In this document: positions 36,610 through 48,661 of the stretch, one piece after another | How the letters are laid out: the number at the start of each line of letters is the position of its first letter | Position numbering within the stretch: the stretch's first letter is position 1 | Assembly (NCBI RefSeq): GCF_012489685.1 | Contig: NC_080041.1 | Span: 37,933,780-37,997,779 of the forward strand | Direction: 5' to 3' | Length of the DNA stretch: 64,000 bases | From: Lotus japonicus | Lineage: Eukaryota > Streptophyta > Magnoliopsida > Fabales > Fabaceae | Position numbers and translations under genes: made by a program | The notes under the pieces: generated by a model | Databases searched by the model: none | What the model saw: the letters and a program-made list of their open reading frames with translations, nothing else | What the model was told of the DNA's origin: nothing

Positions 36610-37943
36610 TGGATCTCCTAATATACACAAGTTTTTTCCTTGTGCAACTTTACACAAGGCCGGTTTAACCCATTTTGATGGGTGAACCGATTTTTCTCTA
36701 TTTGAATTAATTGTAAATGTGATTTTTTTAATTTGACCCCAGATTATTAAATTTAGATAGCCCAACCCCAAACCCATCACCAATTTCTACGGGAACCCAG
36801 AAAATGCCTCAGCGCTTATCCCCACTGATAAGTTGTGTTAATTTTTCTTTTGTTCACATGATTAATAATCAAATTTGATGAGTGTTTGAAATGAGGAGGA
36901 TGAATATCCCTACTAATGGCTAAGGCATAGAGGGCAAGGAGGATCAATGAGCTCTGCAAGTAAACATGTGTTCTGGAAGACATGACCACATAGAAGAACA
37001 TCACCTTCTGGAAAAAAAAAGACTCAGTCTAGCCTTCACACCTAAACTCATAAATCACCAAAAAGATTCGTCAAAATTTATAATCATGTTCAGATTTTTA
37101 AAAACTAACGTGGATGGACATGGCTTCCATCACCAAATCTGTCACCACCACCAACATAATAGATCTGATAAACACAGCCTCCATCAGATCTGGAACATAA
37201 CATCACCAAATTCGTTACCATCACCAACAAAATAGATCTGGAACATGTTATTCACTCTCCTCTGATCTTTCTGTAGGTGGGTGGATGAAGAACAACCCAG
37301 ATTCAAAAAGGGGGAAACCCAGATCTTGCCTGAATACAGTAACAAGAAGTGGTGGTTGGGATTGAAGCTTTCTTCTAGATCTGGGCATCAACACCGTTAG
37401 AGCGTCCCCATCTGATTCACTCTCTTCGACGGCGAGGCAGGAGGTGCCGATGACGTCTCCGGCGGCCCATAAAAAGGGGAACAGCGTGGACAGCGACCGG
37501 TACTCGTTCACGGGTTGTTGCTCGCGTGGAACATGACACTGTGTTCCGTTCCGAGAGGTGAATCAAAAGAAAAGGTGGTTCCTTTTTTCTTTTTTCTATG
37601 TGAACGTGAAATGAAGGGAGAAATTTGGGGTGAAGGAGGAGAAGATGGATCTTGATGGTTCACTCTCCCTTGATGAAAGACGGCGGCAGGAGGGCTTGGG
37701 ACGGAGGTGGGACGGAGGCAGATCTGGAATCTTTATGCAGATGAAGAACGAAGCTGTTTTTGGTTACAGTGAGATGAAGAACGAAGATGATAATTTAGGG
37801 CTGATAATTGGGGCTAATAATTTGAGGTTAAGATAATAAATCATATTTTTTAATTAAAATATTATTTAAAAAAACTAATTCGGTTGAACCGGCCTTGTGT
37901 AAAGTTACACAAGGAAAAAACTTGTGCATATTAGGGGGATCCA
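36610..37943. mobile_element. TIR element with ~60 bp inverted ends
   Basis: The left end TGGATCTCCTAATATACAC and the right-end complement TGGATCCCCCTAATATGCAC continue into a shared block (AAGTTTTTTCCTTGTG, ACTTTACACAAGGCCGGTT). No clean TSD is visible at either base choice, so the superfamily is unknown. The interior has a GC-richer stretch (37250-37760) with short coding-like frames on both strands, one minus-strand piece reading L-F-P-F-L-W-A-A-G-D-V-I-G-T. That could be a captured gene piece; I cannot identify it. Confidence 0.65.
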
Positions 37944-37945
37944 TC

Positions 37946-38302
37946 TGACTCGGGATACGGTAGTGATGTCCCTGGCCACAAAAATTTTTATTTTTGACCT
38001 CAGAGGGGATCGAACCCGGGCTAGAAGCCTAGGTGAAATCCCTTAAGATACTGGCATACTTTCTTTTTTGCTCCTTTAGCCACCAGTCTCAACGAGGAAA
38101 GGGGCCCCACGTGACTAATCTGACTCGAGATACGGTAGTGATGTCCCTTGCCACAAAAATTTTTATTTTTGATATCAGAGGGGATCGAACACGGGCCAGA
38201 AGCCTAGGTGAAATCCCTTAAGAAAATGCACATTCACCACTTGTGCCACCCCTTAGGTGAAATCCCTTAAGGAAATGCACATTCACCACTTGTGTCACCC
38301 CT
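37946..38302 (-). mobile_element. Tandem copies of a tRNA-derived SINE
   Basis: Copy 2 (38121-38254) reads on the minus strand GGGGTGGCACAAGTGGTGAA (A-box-like), then CGTGTTCGATCCCC (B box) and a 3' part ending at TCGAGTCA. Copy 1 (37946-38048) repeats the 3' 103 bp of it, and 38255-38302 repeats its 5' part. The layout suggests a partial local duplication rather than three insertions. The block begins 2 bp after the TIR element ends. Confidence 0.6.
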
Positions 38303-39511
38303 TGTGGTTGTTGTTTTTTACTTTCAGATAAATAGTATATAATTTTATAAAATAAAAGCCATATGTAAATGATAAATCAGGGTAAATGTAATTCACTAAT
38401 TATTATTTTATTTATATATAATCATAATTATCGTATGGTGCGTGAGTCATTTGTCTGTTTTTCTTTTTTCTTGTCTTTCCTTCTTGTATTTTGGGTTGAA
38501 CCACATTTTATATTTTATATATGCCTCTTTTAATACAAGGTTTTAACTTTATAAAAAAAACAAATTTTGAACAGTATACTGATAAACCAGTACCTTAGAG
38601 GAAGCCAATTATAAGTATTTAATTGGTGCAACTCATTAATTCCCAAAAGTGAATTAATCAGCGAATTATGTTACTATTGAGTTGTGCATGTTAAGTGCTC
38701 CCCTTTTCAATATGCATTTCTCTCCTCCCCCACCTTTGCAGCAAATTTCAGAGTAAGGTCCCACTCCTCAATGCATCCAAAGTTTGCCTTGGCTAATAAA
38801 TTCAAATGGGTTGGTAGTCTCTTTTTGTTCTTAATGACCTAGCATTCCTATTCTGGCTATTTGATCAATATATAAATCCAAGTTGTCTATACTTAATTAC
38901 TTATACATGAAATTATAAATTAGAATATTTATTTAACTTCCATTATATTTTTCTAGCTAAGGAGGGTGAGGTGAAGCTATGAGTACCCCCACACCATGCA
39001 AGTGGTAAGACATTTTTGTTTCTCTATAACACGTGCGCGCGGTTTACAAAAGTGGTGCATGTGTAAATGCAAAAACGTATATATACTAGTAATCTCATCT
39101 AAACGTGTTATCTTTGGCTTATGCATTTGGTTTTTTACTAGTATTCGAATACAATTAATCATTTTTGAGCTTGACTTTCTCCAATTTTGGCTCAACTACT
39201 TGATCTTGCATTGATTCTTGATGTACGATTCTACGTAATTATATTATGAAAAATATTCATTATTGTTGTTCTTGTCATCGTCATGAGCCTGCTAGTGGAT
39301 TGGCAATTGCCTTGGTAGGTGGGGCTCCAAAAACTGATGATCACCCCAGGTAGCGACGCATGCATGATGTTTCACAGTTGTATGTACGTAGACCACAACA
39401 AAAATTGACATACAATTGACATAGTCTAGCAAATGTTTTTGACTGCAACTGAATGTGAAGTGAAAAAATGATCAAAAAGCACATTTCTGGCGGTGTCAAA
39501 TCCATGTAATA
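38303..39511. other. Intergenic sequence
   Basis: No gene or bounded transposon is seen. Confidence 0.4.
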
Positions 39512-40884
39512 CTAGCGTTTTTACCTCGTGCGTTGCACGGTGAATATTGATCTCATTATTTAGACACGTAATAATGAATCGACGATCTCGCAAAAATGAG
39601 TATTCAACCAAGTAAAATAACAATGAGTATCACACAACTTGTAAAATTTGAAAAAAACTTCATATATATTTAAGATCTAAATATTTTGTAAAAGACATTT
39701 TTAAGATTGTGAAAAACATACTTAAATTAGATGAAAAATTGTTACCAAGAGTTGCAAAAGTAGTAAGAGCTATGAGACATAAGGGTTGAAGGGGAATAAA
39801 GAGTTAGCAAAAATTATTAGTTTTTACATGAATCATTTTTTATGTAAAATGTTTTTCCCGTGGAAGTTTTTTATAGGATGTGTGTATACATATACATGTA
39901 TTAATTAGTCAAGGTACATAGTTCGTACAGTATAGTACATACAACCATATTTCTAAAAAACGTTTTATACAAACATATAATCAACTTTATTTTTTGATTT
40001 TCCACACAAGCAAATTATGTTTAATTATTTGGACATTTTCGAAAATCAATGACTTTGCAAATAGGGAAATAAAACTTACTTGAATTAATTATTTTAGAAT
40101 CATCAATCACCTTAATTATTTCTTTAAAATTGGAAACCTTAATTATTGCTCTAAAATTATTTCAAATGGAATTTTTTTTATAAAAAACGGATTCTCCATT
40201 TATTTAATATATCATTTAATGTCTTTTATGAGTGTAAATATAAAATAATATAATTAAGTGGTATATTTAAGGAATTTGAAGGAAATAAATAATTAATTGC
40301 AAAAGGTAATTTCCTTAAATAGATAACACACAGTAATTTCCTTGAATACTATGATGGCTATTCCCATTAAGTGGTATATTTAAGGAATTTGAATGAATTA
40401 AATAATTAATTGCAAAAAGTAATTAATTGCAAAACTTTGAATATAATAATTCTTGAATAGTTTTAAAATAAACTTTGATAAACCATGTATAAGCTATATT
40501 GAGGTTGTGTATATAGACTTAAAATTCTACTGTACTTATAAAAATAAACCCTATTATATTACGGTTGTGTATATTATCATTAAAAAGATTATGAAACAAC
40601 ATTATAGAAATAATCGGAATTGAACAAATTTAATTCCAATTATTTATCATAAATAATCGGTATTATCATGTAATTAATAAATTATTTTAAATGCATTCAT
40701 AACCATTATTTAATGGGGGACAAAGATACAAAATTATAGGGAAATCACTTAGGATATTTAATGTGTGTGAGTCTCTCTGGCCGTGACATTTGTCAGCCAG
40801 AGCGGGGGGTGTGATAACTTTTATTCTTGTAATGTCATGTGTACAACGTCTTTGGATAATGATTTCTTTTTAATAGTATATAGA
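39512..40884 (-). mobile_element. Non-autonomous Helitron (1.37 kb)
   Basis: On the minus strand the 5' end is TCTATATACTATTAAAAAG preceded by host A (complement of 40885). The 3' end is CCGTGCAACGCACGAGG (hairpin) then TAAAAACG and CTAG (39515-39512), followed by host T. The interior is AT-rich and non-coding. The 5' end is very like that of the 6.98 kb Helitron at 29594, so the two may belong to one family. Confidence 0.8.
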
Positions 40885-41257
40885 TTTGGGTTTGAAAACA
40901 CACGTACGCAAAGTTTGTGGTGAAACACATTGTATTTTTTAACACTCTATGTTTAGCTGCTATAAAAAACCAACACTAAACACGTATGTCAATTATTGCT
41001 AGGATTCAAGAATCATCATTGACTCTCTTTCCGATGAAGCAAAAAAAAAAAAAAGAATCATCATTGACTTTGCCTTGTTTGATTGCAGTTTGCTGGTTTA
41101 CAAATAACTTTAGGACTAGGTAGCCGTGTGGATCGGTTGAGAGAAACCAATGTAATGATTCTCTAATCAAGTGATTACTCAAGCAAGTGACTTTGTTCTT
41201 CATTGCAGGTCCCTAAGACATTCCAAAAAAACTCTTAGTGATCACTATTGAGAAGTT
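40885..41257. other. Intergenic sequence
   Basis: A tandem phrase around 'gaatcatcattgact' (41008 and 41056) is all that stands out. Confidence 0.4.
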
Positions 41258-41933
41258 TGCATCGGCAACAAAGCTACTTATCAACTAAGGTAAAACTGGT
41301 TGAATAAAGGTTGAAACAGCTGCAATTAAATGGCAAAAAGTTGAATAAATTAAATGTTGAAATGTTGTAAAGGAATTTAAAGGCTAAAAAGTAAGGACAT
41401 GAAAATAAAAGATAAAGATAAGTTAATGTAGAAAATTTGTATTTTGATTGATTGATGAGTTGTATCTTGTACAAATGACTCTCTATTTAAAGAAGCAAAT
41501 TTGACTAATCTACGACAATTAATAAACACTTGCCACTACCCACCTTCCCCGGTATCCATACGCATTTAATTTACAATAGTGGGATATTGGCGATTCCTTC
41601 TCCTAATTTGCCTAGAAGTTTGGTTTAAGTCGACCTTCCTTACATCAATTGGTTCTTAAGCAGTAACTACCTTCCCTACATTGAAGGGGTCACTGCTTAC
41701 TGTTTTTAACAAGTTGGGACTTTATGGAAGTTAGAAAATATCTCTTATCTTACGTTGAGGTCCCTACACCTTTCCTCAAATCTTGTCCAAGTTCAGACAT
41801 TTGACTGCTTCGCTATTCGTCATTAGCTAGTCTCTTTATCTCAAACAACACCTTACAACGACTAATTTTCCACATTAGCTAGGTGAAACGTTTCGACCGC
41901 CTCACTAGCGTTATGGATTTTTAGGTGCTAACA
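41258..41933 (-). mobile_element. Probable solo LTR
   Basis: On the minus strand it starts TGTTAGCACC and ends GATGCA, with a TATA-like TTTAAATAGAGAG (about 41482-41494) midway. The flanking 5-mers are AAGTT (41253-41257) and CAGTT (41934-41938), a TSD with one mismatch. The 676 bp have no coding sequence and no primer-binding site is attached. Family not determined. Confidence 0.45.
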
Positions 41934-43297
41934 CAGTTTTAATGTTTTGTATTTGAAAACGATTTTTAGAAACAATTTTTTACAACAGTTTTAAAAAAAA
42001 ATGGAAAACAAACTTTTTAAATGAGATGTTTTTCAATATTGAAAAAATGTAATTTAAAAAAAAATCTCTAAGTTGTTCTGATAGTTTTAAAAGCTAAAAA
42101 AAAATTGTTTTCAAAAACACTTTTTAAAAACATAAAACAATTTTTTAGAAACCTAGTCAAACATGCCCAAACATATACATATATTTATGTCTTTCTTTGG
42201 TACATCTGTATTTACGTTTTTGTTTGATAAATCGGAAAGATAAATTACAATCTTCCATAGTTAATCTTGGACCTCTCCGTCCCCTATATCCACCAAGTAC
42301 TCTTACCATGTATTTCAGTTGCGCTATATATTGTAATCTATAAACCTGTCAATTGACGTTGCTTTCCGTATTATTTGCAACTTGCAATGCATATTAGTGG
42401 TATTGTGAATTGTGATACCAGAAAGGATTCTCCTGTCACGAAAAGGAATGATTTATGATAAACATATTAACACGTTATTGTGCAGTGGATCAACCACTCT
42501 ATTTTACTATTTAGCAATATATATATATGTAAATGTACCTATGTATAACTTCAATTAATTTTGAAACCCCATAAAAGTTGAAGTGTGTGCACCACAAGAA
42601 AATAAAAAAGAGACAACTAATCAAGAAAAGTTTATGCTTAATCGTACGTTGATCCCTCTGGCATGCAGTAGGCTTTCTGTGTTTCTGACTAGGTTGAGCT
42701 TCACTAATGTCAATTGTGTCACACTCATCATGAGTAATAATCGATTAACCTAAGTGGACTGACCCATTGTTAATTATATAGATAGATTACGGCTGGTTTC
42801 CCTGGGAATTGCAACGTTTGAATTTTAAATATAAGGGTTATATTATGATCAAAAAAAAGTTTTGAAAAACCAATTAATATGCCCTTACTCCAGAAATTTA
42901 AGTAAGTGCTATTCTTTTTTTTTTATAGGTAAATGTTAGTAATGTTAGTAGATTAGTCATCCTTAAAATTCGAACCCTAGATCCTTCACCCACTTCATTC
43001 TTTATTAACGTACTGTTCTTCATTCTTTATTAACGTATTGTTCATTTAAAGGGGAAAATTATTCTAATTTATCTATCAACTTAAAATTTCAAGTTTTTTT
43101 TGACGTATTAAAATTTCAAGTCAAGAGAGCATCAATTGATTTTTTTTTGAAATAATTTCTTTGTAAAAAAATAAATGAAGAGAAATAAAGTACAATTTAA
43201 AGAGTAAAATAAAAAAATAAAAACATTTTTTAATATGCATATTTCTTCTCTTCCTGAATAATTAATAAAAAATGGAGGTCGTGACATATATTTTGTG
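41934..43297. other. AT-rich intergenic sequence
   Basis: A/T-tract-rich and without supportable genes. A segment at 41934-42180 has many 'gttttaaaa/ttttaaaaac' inverted words, possibly an old MITE, but no ends are visible. Confidence 0.35.
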
Positions 43298-43640
43298 TTT
43301 TTTTATAAGCCAAAATTGAATTATAGAAGTACCCCTAGTTCTTCAATCATAGATAGAATGTACAAAGAGGAATGATAACTAAAAAATAGAAAAAAAGTAT
43401 GGAGCACAGGTCCAAAGAACCTAGCCAGTATCCAACAAACAGAGAAAGCGAAAAAACAGGAAAAAGAGGATACTTCAGCGCCTTCACGAAGCCAAAAACA
43501 GGGGACCCTGTGTCTTCACACCACCAGATGATAAACCAGGTGTACGCGACTTGCAGGCTCTAGGCTTCCATGCATACCTTCAAAAACGAAATAGCTCGAG
43601 ACTAAACTTCTGCCAAAGCCAAAAACAATAGTTACGTACT
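43298..43640 (-). mobile_element. LINE 3' UTR fragment
   Basis: On the minus strand a G/T-rich stretch ends '...attcaattttggcttat' followed by a short poly(A), seen as T's at 43298-43304. This resembles the 3' UTR of plant LINEs. No TSD and no coding part are seen. Confidence 0.45.
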
Positions 43641-43994
43641 TAATGGTGACAACCGCTTCTTGTGGTGTTCAAAAATCACTACATAATTGTATATGAAAAA
43701 TGACTGGTTTTGTTAAATATAACAACTAAAAATGAGAAATTAGAACAAAATCATTTAACAGCTAGCTTACATATACTGTATAATAGTAGATATCATACTC
43801 ATGCATCTGTTTTTGTGGAAGTTTTTAATTGTCATAATTTTACGGTGATAAAAAATCATCACAAAAATGAGTGATGAGTGTGATCAACTTTATACTATTT
43901 TTTTATCATTTTAAAAGAATGGATAAAATGATCGTCCATTCTTTTAAAATTTTAATTTTCATTTCAATGGTATATATAAAGATTACCTCCACTT
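43641..43994. other. Intergenic sequence
   Basis: Nothing recognisable. Confidence 0.4.
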
Positions 43995-44010
43995 AAAACT
44001 TGATCCTTTG

Positions 44011-44606
44011 AGGTGTTTCAGGTTTTTGACCACAACGCTTGATGTTGAGTTGTTGTGCCGTTACGGTGGTAGTGCATGTAGATTGAGATTGAAGGTGGTG
44101 GATGTTGGAGTCGGTTGGGGCTTTCGCTCCTCGGTTTGTCCATCTTCTTTTGGATATGGGTTTTTGGGTTCTTTTGCAGGTCTTGACGATGGCGTATCGG
44201 TGGAGTATTGGGTTGAACACTTCCTTTGTTGTGTGAGTCAAGTCAAGGGTGTTGAGCTACGGTTCCCTTCCGACCTCAGTGTTCTTCTTCCTTATGCTGC
44301 TATGGAGTTGGGTCACTAGTGGAGGTGGTCGCTGGCTATGTCGGGGCTGCTGGCTACTACTTGCTGTTATTTACTTATTATTTATTTCCTTTTTTTCCCC
44401 GTTGGTTGTTTTGGGTCTCAGCTTATGACATTTGTTGGATTTTGCATTTAGGTTTGGGTTTTTTTAGTCTGTTCAGCTGGTTTGGGTAGACAACAGGTTT
44501 ATGGTATATATGACGCTACCGGGGTTTAGTGGTTTCTTTGAGGTTTTTGTTGTAGTGACTGACTTGGTTCCTGTACCCACGTTGAGAGAGGATATTTCTC
44601 AACATC

Positions 44607-44651
<45 letters not shown>

Positions 44652-44657
44652 TAAAAA
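44011..44657 (+). mobile_element. Retroposed LINE-like segment with perfect 16 bp TSD
   Basis: Flanked by AAAACTTGATCCTTTG at 43995-44010 and 44658-44673. The 647 bp insertion ends in a (TA)n tract of about 40 bp (44611-44648) and a short A-run, as expected for a target-primed retroposition. Its G/T-rich body resembles the 3' UTR of the LINE at 59.1-59.4 kb. It opens a 103-codon frame starting at 44008, but the ATG lies in the TSD and the product matches nothing I know, so I do not call it a gene. Confidence 0.75.
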
Positions 44658-44673
44658 AAAACTTGATCCTTTG

Positions 44674-46506
44674 GATCCACATATTGATAAAAAAGAAAAA
44701 TATATGACGGGTGGAGTAAGGAGATACTTGCAAATTAAGGCATTTCAATGCTTAAATCGATATGAAAGCAAAGAGAGAATCTCAAAATCATTGAATAACA
44801 ATATGAGTTAGCAAAATGAGTAATCTCTTTATAAATAAACAATATAATCAAACTTGTATTTATAGATATGATGATTATTAATTTAATTTTATGAATCATG
44901 GCCTTCATGAAGTCTTGGTGAAAGACTTCCAAAATAATGGTTATCTTCGAATGTACGTCTTTACTAGTCGTGCCAGCTATATATGTACGTCCGCTCAGCT
45001 TATTTATGAATAATATGCATGCTTCTCGTTAAATAAGTTATCTTTATCAATCATCCTGGAATTCACTTAGTCTTGTTACATTTGGACTGAATGAGATATT
45101 ATTGAGCCTTTAGACTATAATTAATTGGTGCTTGTCGTGGTTCCTTAACCCAGATTAAGGTGTGGTACCTAAAATGAGTTGATTTGATAATAAAGACTTA
45201 TGTACCAGTTAAAATTTCAATTTTTATACATCATAGTACTGCAGCGTTCCATTCTTAGGGATGTGAGATTTGCGAGTTGTGTTTTCTGAGTTTTGTTCAT
45301 CCATTAACCATGTTCATTTTACGCGCATCTCCATCATCATCATTCGTTTTCACCACTCGTTCATTTTTCATTAAAAAATGAATTTCATGAGATAAAGTTA
45401 ATTGATAAGTAAAGTAAAATCTAAATATGTAGTATTTACCTTGAATAACATGATAATCTATTAAATTACTTACTACGGGTACCACACCCAACAAAATTTC
45501 AGGATACCACAGAATTTACCTAATTATATTCCAAACCCTGTAATCATCTTCCTTAACCTTCAAAAAGTTAGAAATCTACTGAATTCAACAAAGTAGATCA
45601 TCTTCCTCACTCACACATAAGTTCCTTTTCCATATATTACCAATTTCACCTCGAAACATCATTGCACCAGCTCCCATTTTCAGGGGGCATTCTTATTTGC
45701 TGAAAGGAAAAAGAATATCCCTTCCAAATACAAGACCAAGATTTCACCACAACTTGAAGAGAGAAAAGAAATACAAAGGAAATCTTAATGTCTCATCGTA
45801 TTATAGAAGACCGGCCATGTATTCTCAAGATAAAAAAGAAAAAAGGACAGGCACCAAAATTAGTTTTTCTGCAAAATGCAATGAAAGATTGGTGTCAGAG
45901 CTGATCCCATTCCCAAAAGAGAACAATACAGCATTCAACATATGAATTTCTCAATTATGAGGAGGCTTATTATAAGGAGCTTAATCACACATTGCTATTT
46001 TTCTGAAAAGTCTCCCTCAATATGTGCAAAAGCAATATTTACAAGTATAATTAATCAATAAATTAAAGACAATTTGTTTGATATTCCTTTTAAAGTGAAG
46101 GGGTTCCATATCTTTAATTATGTTTTTTCTATATTTAATTCGGCTTTATTAGCGGATGTATTCTCTTTAATTATATGAATGAAGTACTTTCCATCCAAAA
46201 AAAAAATTAATTACTTTTCCTTCAACTTCCTCTCTCTCGTCGTTGTTTGATTAACTTAATAAATAATTATCAATACCATGAGCCCCTATATAACAAAGAT
46301 TTTAGCCTTGTTAACCAAACCCACAAACATATTACACGTTGTTGTTCTCTGTCATTTACAGACCCACTTGTCTCAACTAACCGCACACAGAAACTTAAAA
46401 CCTTGCCCTAGAGATACACTTTAGTTTGGTTCCATTTGTTTTGTTTTTCTGGTTTATTCAATATGTCTTCTGACTATTTTTTTTAATTGCTCTCTCAATT
46501 TTGATT
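44674..46506. other. AT-rich intergenic sequence
   Basis: No gene or delimitable repeat is seen. Confidence 0.4.
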
Positions 46507-47933
46507 TGTTGAGAATTCAAATTTGAGTTGGAGGCTCTTATTGATTAAATTTGAGTGATGAGAAAACTTTATAAGAGATGTGACTCATAAACCTAATGCC
46601 TTATGGTTTTGTGTTAAAATGTGACGTCGATATCTCTTGATGTCTTGCTCATCGATCCATTGGCTCCCCAGTCTCCCCCAACAAGTGCTATAAAAGTTGA
46701 TGGTTCGTGGGACCATGGTAGTAGCTCCTTGTGTCGAAAGTCTTCTATTCCTAGCAGTGTGGCTAGGCGGTGGGTTCCATATGACACAGCGAACGACGGT
46801 ACAAGTGTAGATAGCTTTTGTGCAGGGAGGTCGTGATAATGTGTGGTGATTCGGACTTGAGGGAGAGATTGTTGAAAATTCAGGTGTGAGTTGGAGTCCC
46901 ACATCGGTTAAGTATGAGCGAGGAAAAGACTTTATAAGAGATGTGACTCATAAACCTAATGCCTTAAGATTTTGGGTTAAGATGTGACGTCAATATCTCT
47001 TGATGTTTTGCTCCTCGGCCCATGGGCAGCGGTTAAAACAGCTACGTTTAAAGTTCGTTGGAGTCATTTGTGCAGTATTGGTGGCGGTTCCTTAAAAACA
47101 ACTGTTGTCTTTTGGACCACTCCGCGATTTGGACCGGACAGGTTACTATCACTGGGCTGGTCAAGCTACTCCAAGGAACACACCCGACCATTACCATCAC
47201 TGGGCTGGTCAAGCTACTCCAAGGGACACATCCGGACAGTTTTACGACTTGGGCCATGTGGACATGACACAACCATAAAGACGGTCGGGTTGCTCCAAAG
47301 ATTTAGCCGCAAAGACAGTCGGGATGCTCCAGAGACCCAGCCATAAAGACAGTCGGGTTGCTCAAGAGACCCAGCCATAAAGACAGTCGGGTTGCTCTAG
47401 AGACCCAACAATAAAGATAGTCGGGTTGCTCCAGAGACCCAACCATCCATAGTCACCATAAATGCCCATCCTTCCATAATCACTTCGGAGTCAACTTAGT
47501 GGTGAAGGATCCAGCCGTAATCACGGGAGAGTCAACCTAACAGTTGGATAGGCTGCAATTTCGGCAAGGTCAAGGGAAAAGTCAAGACGTCCAGCTTGAT
47601 CCGCGCGGTCTGCTCCCTTTAGTCAGCTGACTATGTAATAGACGGAAGTGTTAGGGTTAGAGGATCCGCCCACTATAAAAGGGGGCCTCCACATGTATAG
47701 AGATCCATCTTTTCCATGCTTGAGAAATATGCCAGTCTTTTTCACTTAGTCTAACTGACTGAAAAGTTCCTTCGTAAACATATTTAGTGTTTAAAGGAAG
47801 CGCGGTTAAGAACCACTACTATTGCACTTGCTCAAAGGCTACGCCTTGCTTTTATGCGGTTAGAACCACTACCATTGCCATGTTTTAGCCGCTGCCTTAT
47901 CTATTTTTTGTACTAGTGTTGTCTCCCCCAACA
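46507..47933 (+). mobile_element. Degenerate LTR element: short LTR plus 1.06 kb LTR
   Basis: Two blocks share TGTTGA(G/A)AATTC at the start, the phrase 'gactcataaacctaatgcctta', 'gtgacgtc(g/a)atatctcttgatgt' and CTCCCCCAACA at the end. Block 1 is 46507-46683 (177 bp) and block 2 is 46870-47933 (1064 bp), both TGTTG...CAACA. Purine-rich TTGAGGGAGAGAT directly before block 2 looks like a polypurine tract. A TATA box (TATAAAA, 47674-47680) lies in block 2. Only 186 bp separate the two, so the element has lost its coding part and block 1 is internally deleted. Flanking TSDs were not found. Confidence 0.6.
47282..47450. repeat. ~34 bp tandem repeat (x5) inside the LTR
   Basis: 'GGTCGGG / AGTCGGG(T/A)TGCTC' recurs at about 47283, 47317, 47351, 47384 and 47419, separated by 'agacccagccataaagac' variants. 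A second, two-copy repeat with 'gggctggtcaagctactccaa' lies just upstream (about 47155-47222). Confidence 0.8.
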
Positions 47934-48645
47934 CGACTTGAGTGTGGGGAATAACAAGTGTCTCACTAAGAAAGCGGCTCGATCATAAAAATCAAATTCT
48001 CGACCTATAAGTTGAAAACAACAATTGTTTACTATTACGATCAGTATCATTGATATGTCTTATAGAAATTAAAATAAAGCCACATTTAATTGGGTAAAAA
48101 TATATTATTTTTAAAAGAAAAATAATATATTATTATTACAGTACAACAGGAAAAGCTCTCTATAACTTAAAAGATTAATTGAGAAAATACTTTATACTTT
48201 CATTTTGTAGAAAGAGTTTTCATTTTTAAAATTTAGAAAAGATATTTATTTTTACTATCTGTTTTTATTTTCATTATCGCCACTATAACCACAACTGTCA
48301 TCACAAGCGCTTATGTAAAATTAATGTGGAAGAGTTTTTCCTGATATAATTCAAGATATAAATAATTTTTTACTTAAAAAAGAAATAGTTTAAGGTATAT
48401 GAATAGTTAATGTAAAATAGTTTTAAACTGACTTTCAATCATATTATGTCATTTGAGATGGACAATTAAGTTCATTTTTTATTTTAATTAAAAGAAAAAC
48501 ATATTTTCTAATTTTTCTGGAATCAATTCAATATATGTGTAAATAAATTTTACATTAACAATGCACAATCTTTAATTATTTCAAAACTTATCAAATTAAA
48601 TATGGTAGCTTAGTATGCCATATATAAAAAAAAAGTCATATGTTC
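47934..48645. other. AT-rich intergenic sequence
   Basis: No gene or bounded repeat is seen. Confidence 0.4.
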
Positions 48646-48661
48646 AACCAAACACATGTTT

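Noticed and set aside
44008..44319. A 103-codon open frame
   Set aside because: Its ATG is in the TSD and the rest is a retroposed G/T-rich segment; the translation matches no family I know.
47282..47450. Regularly spaced short repeats resembling a CRISPR array
   Set aside because: Plant nuclear context; units of ~34 bp follow each other with no unique spacers and lie inside an LTR, so this is a minisatellite.
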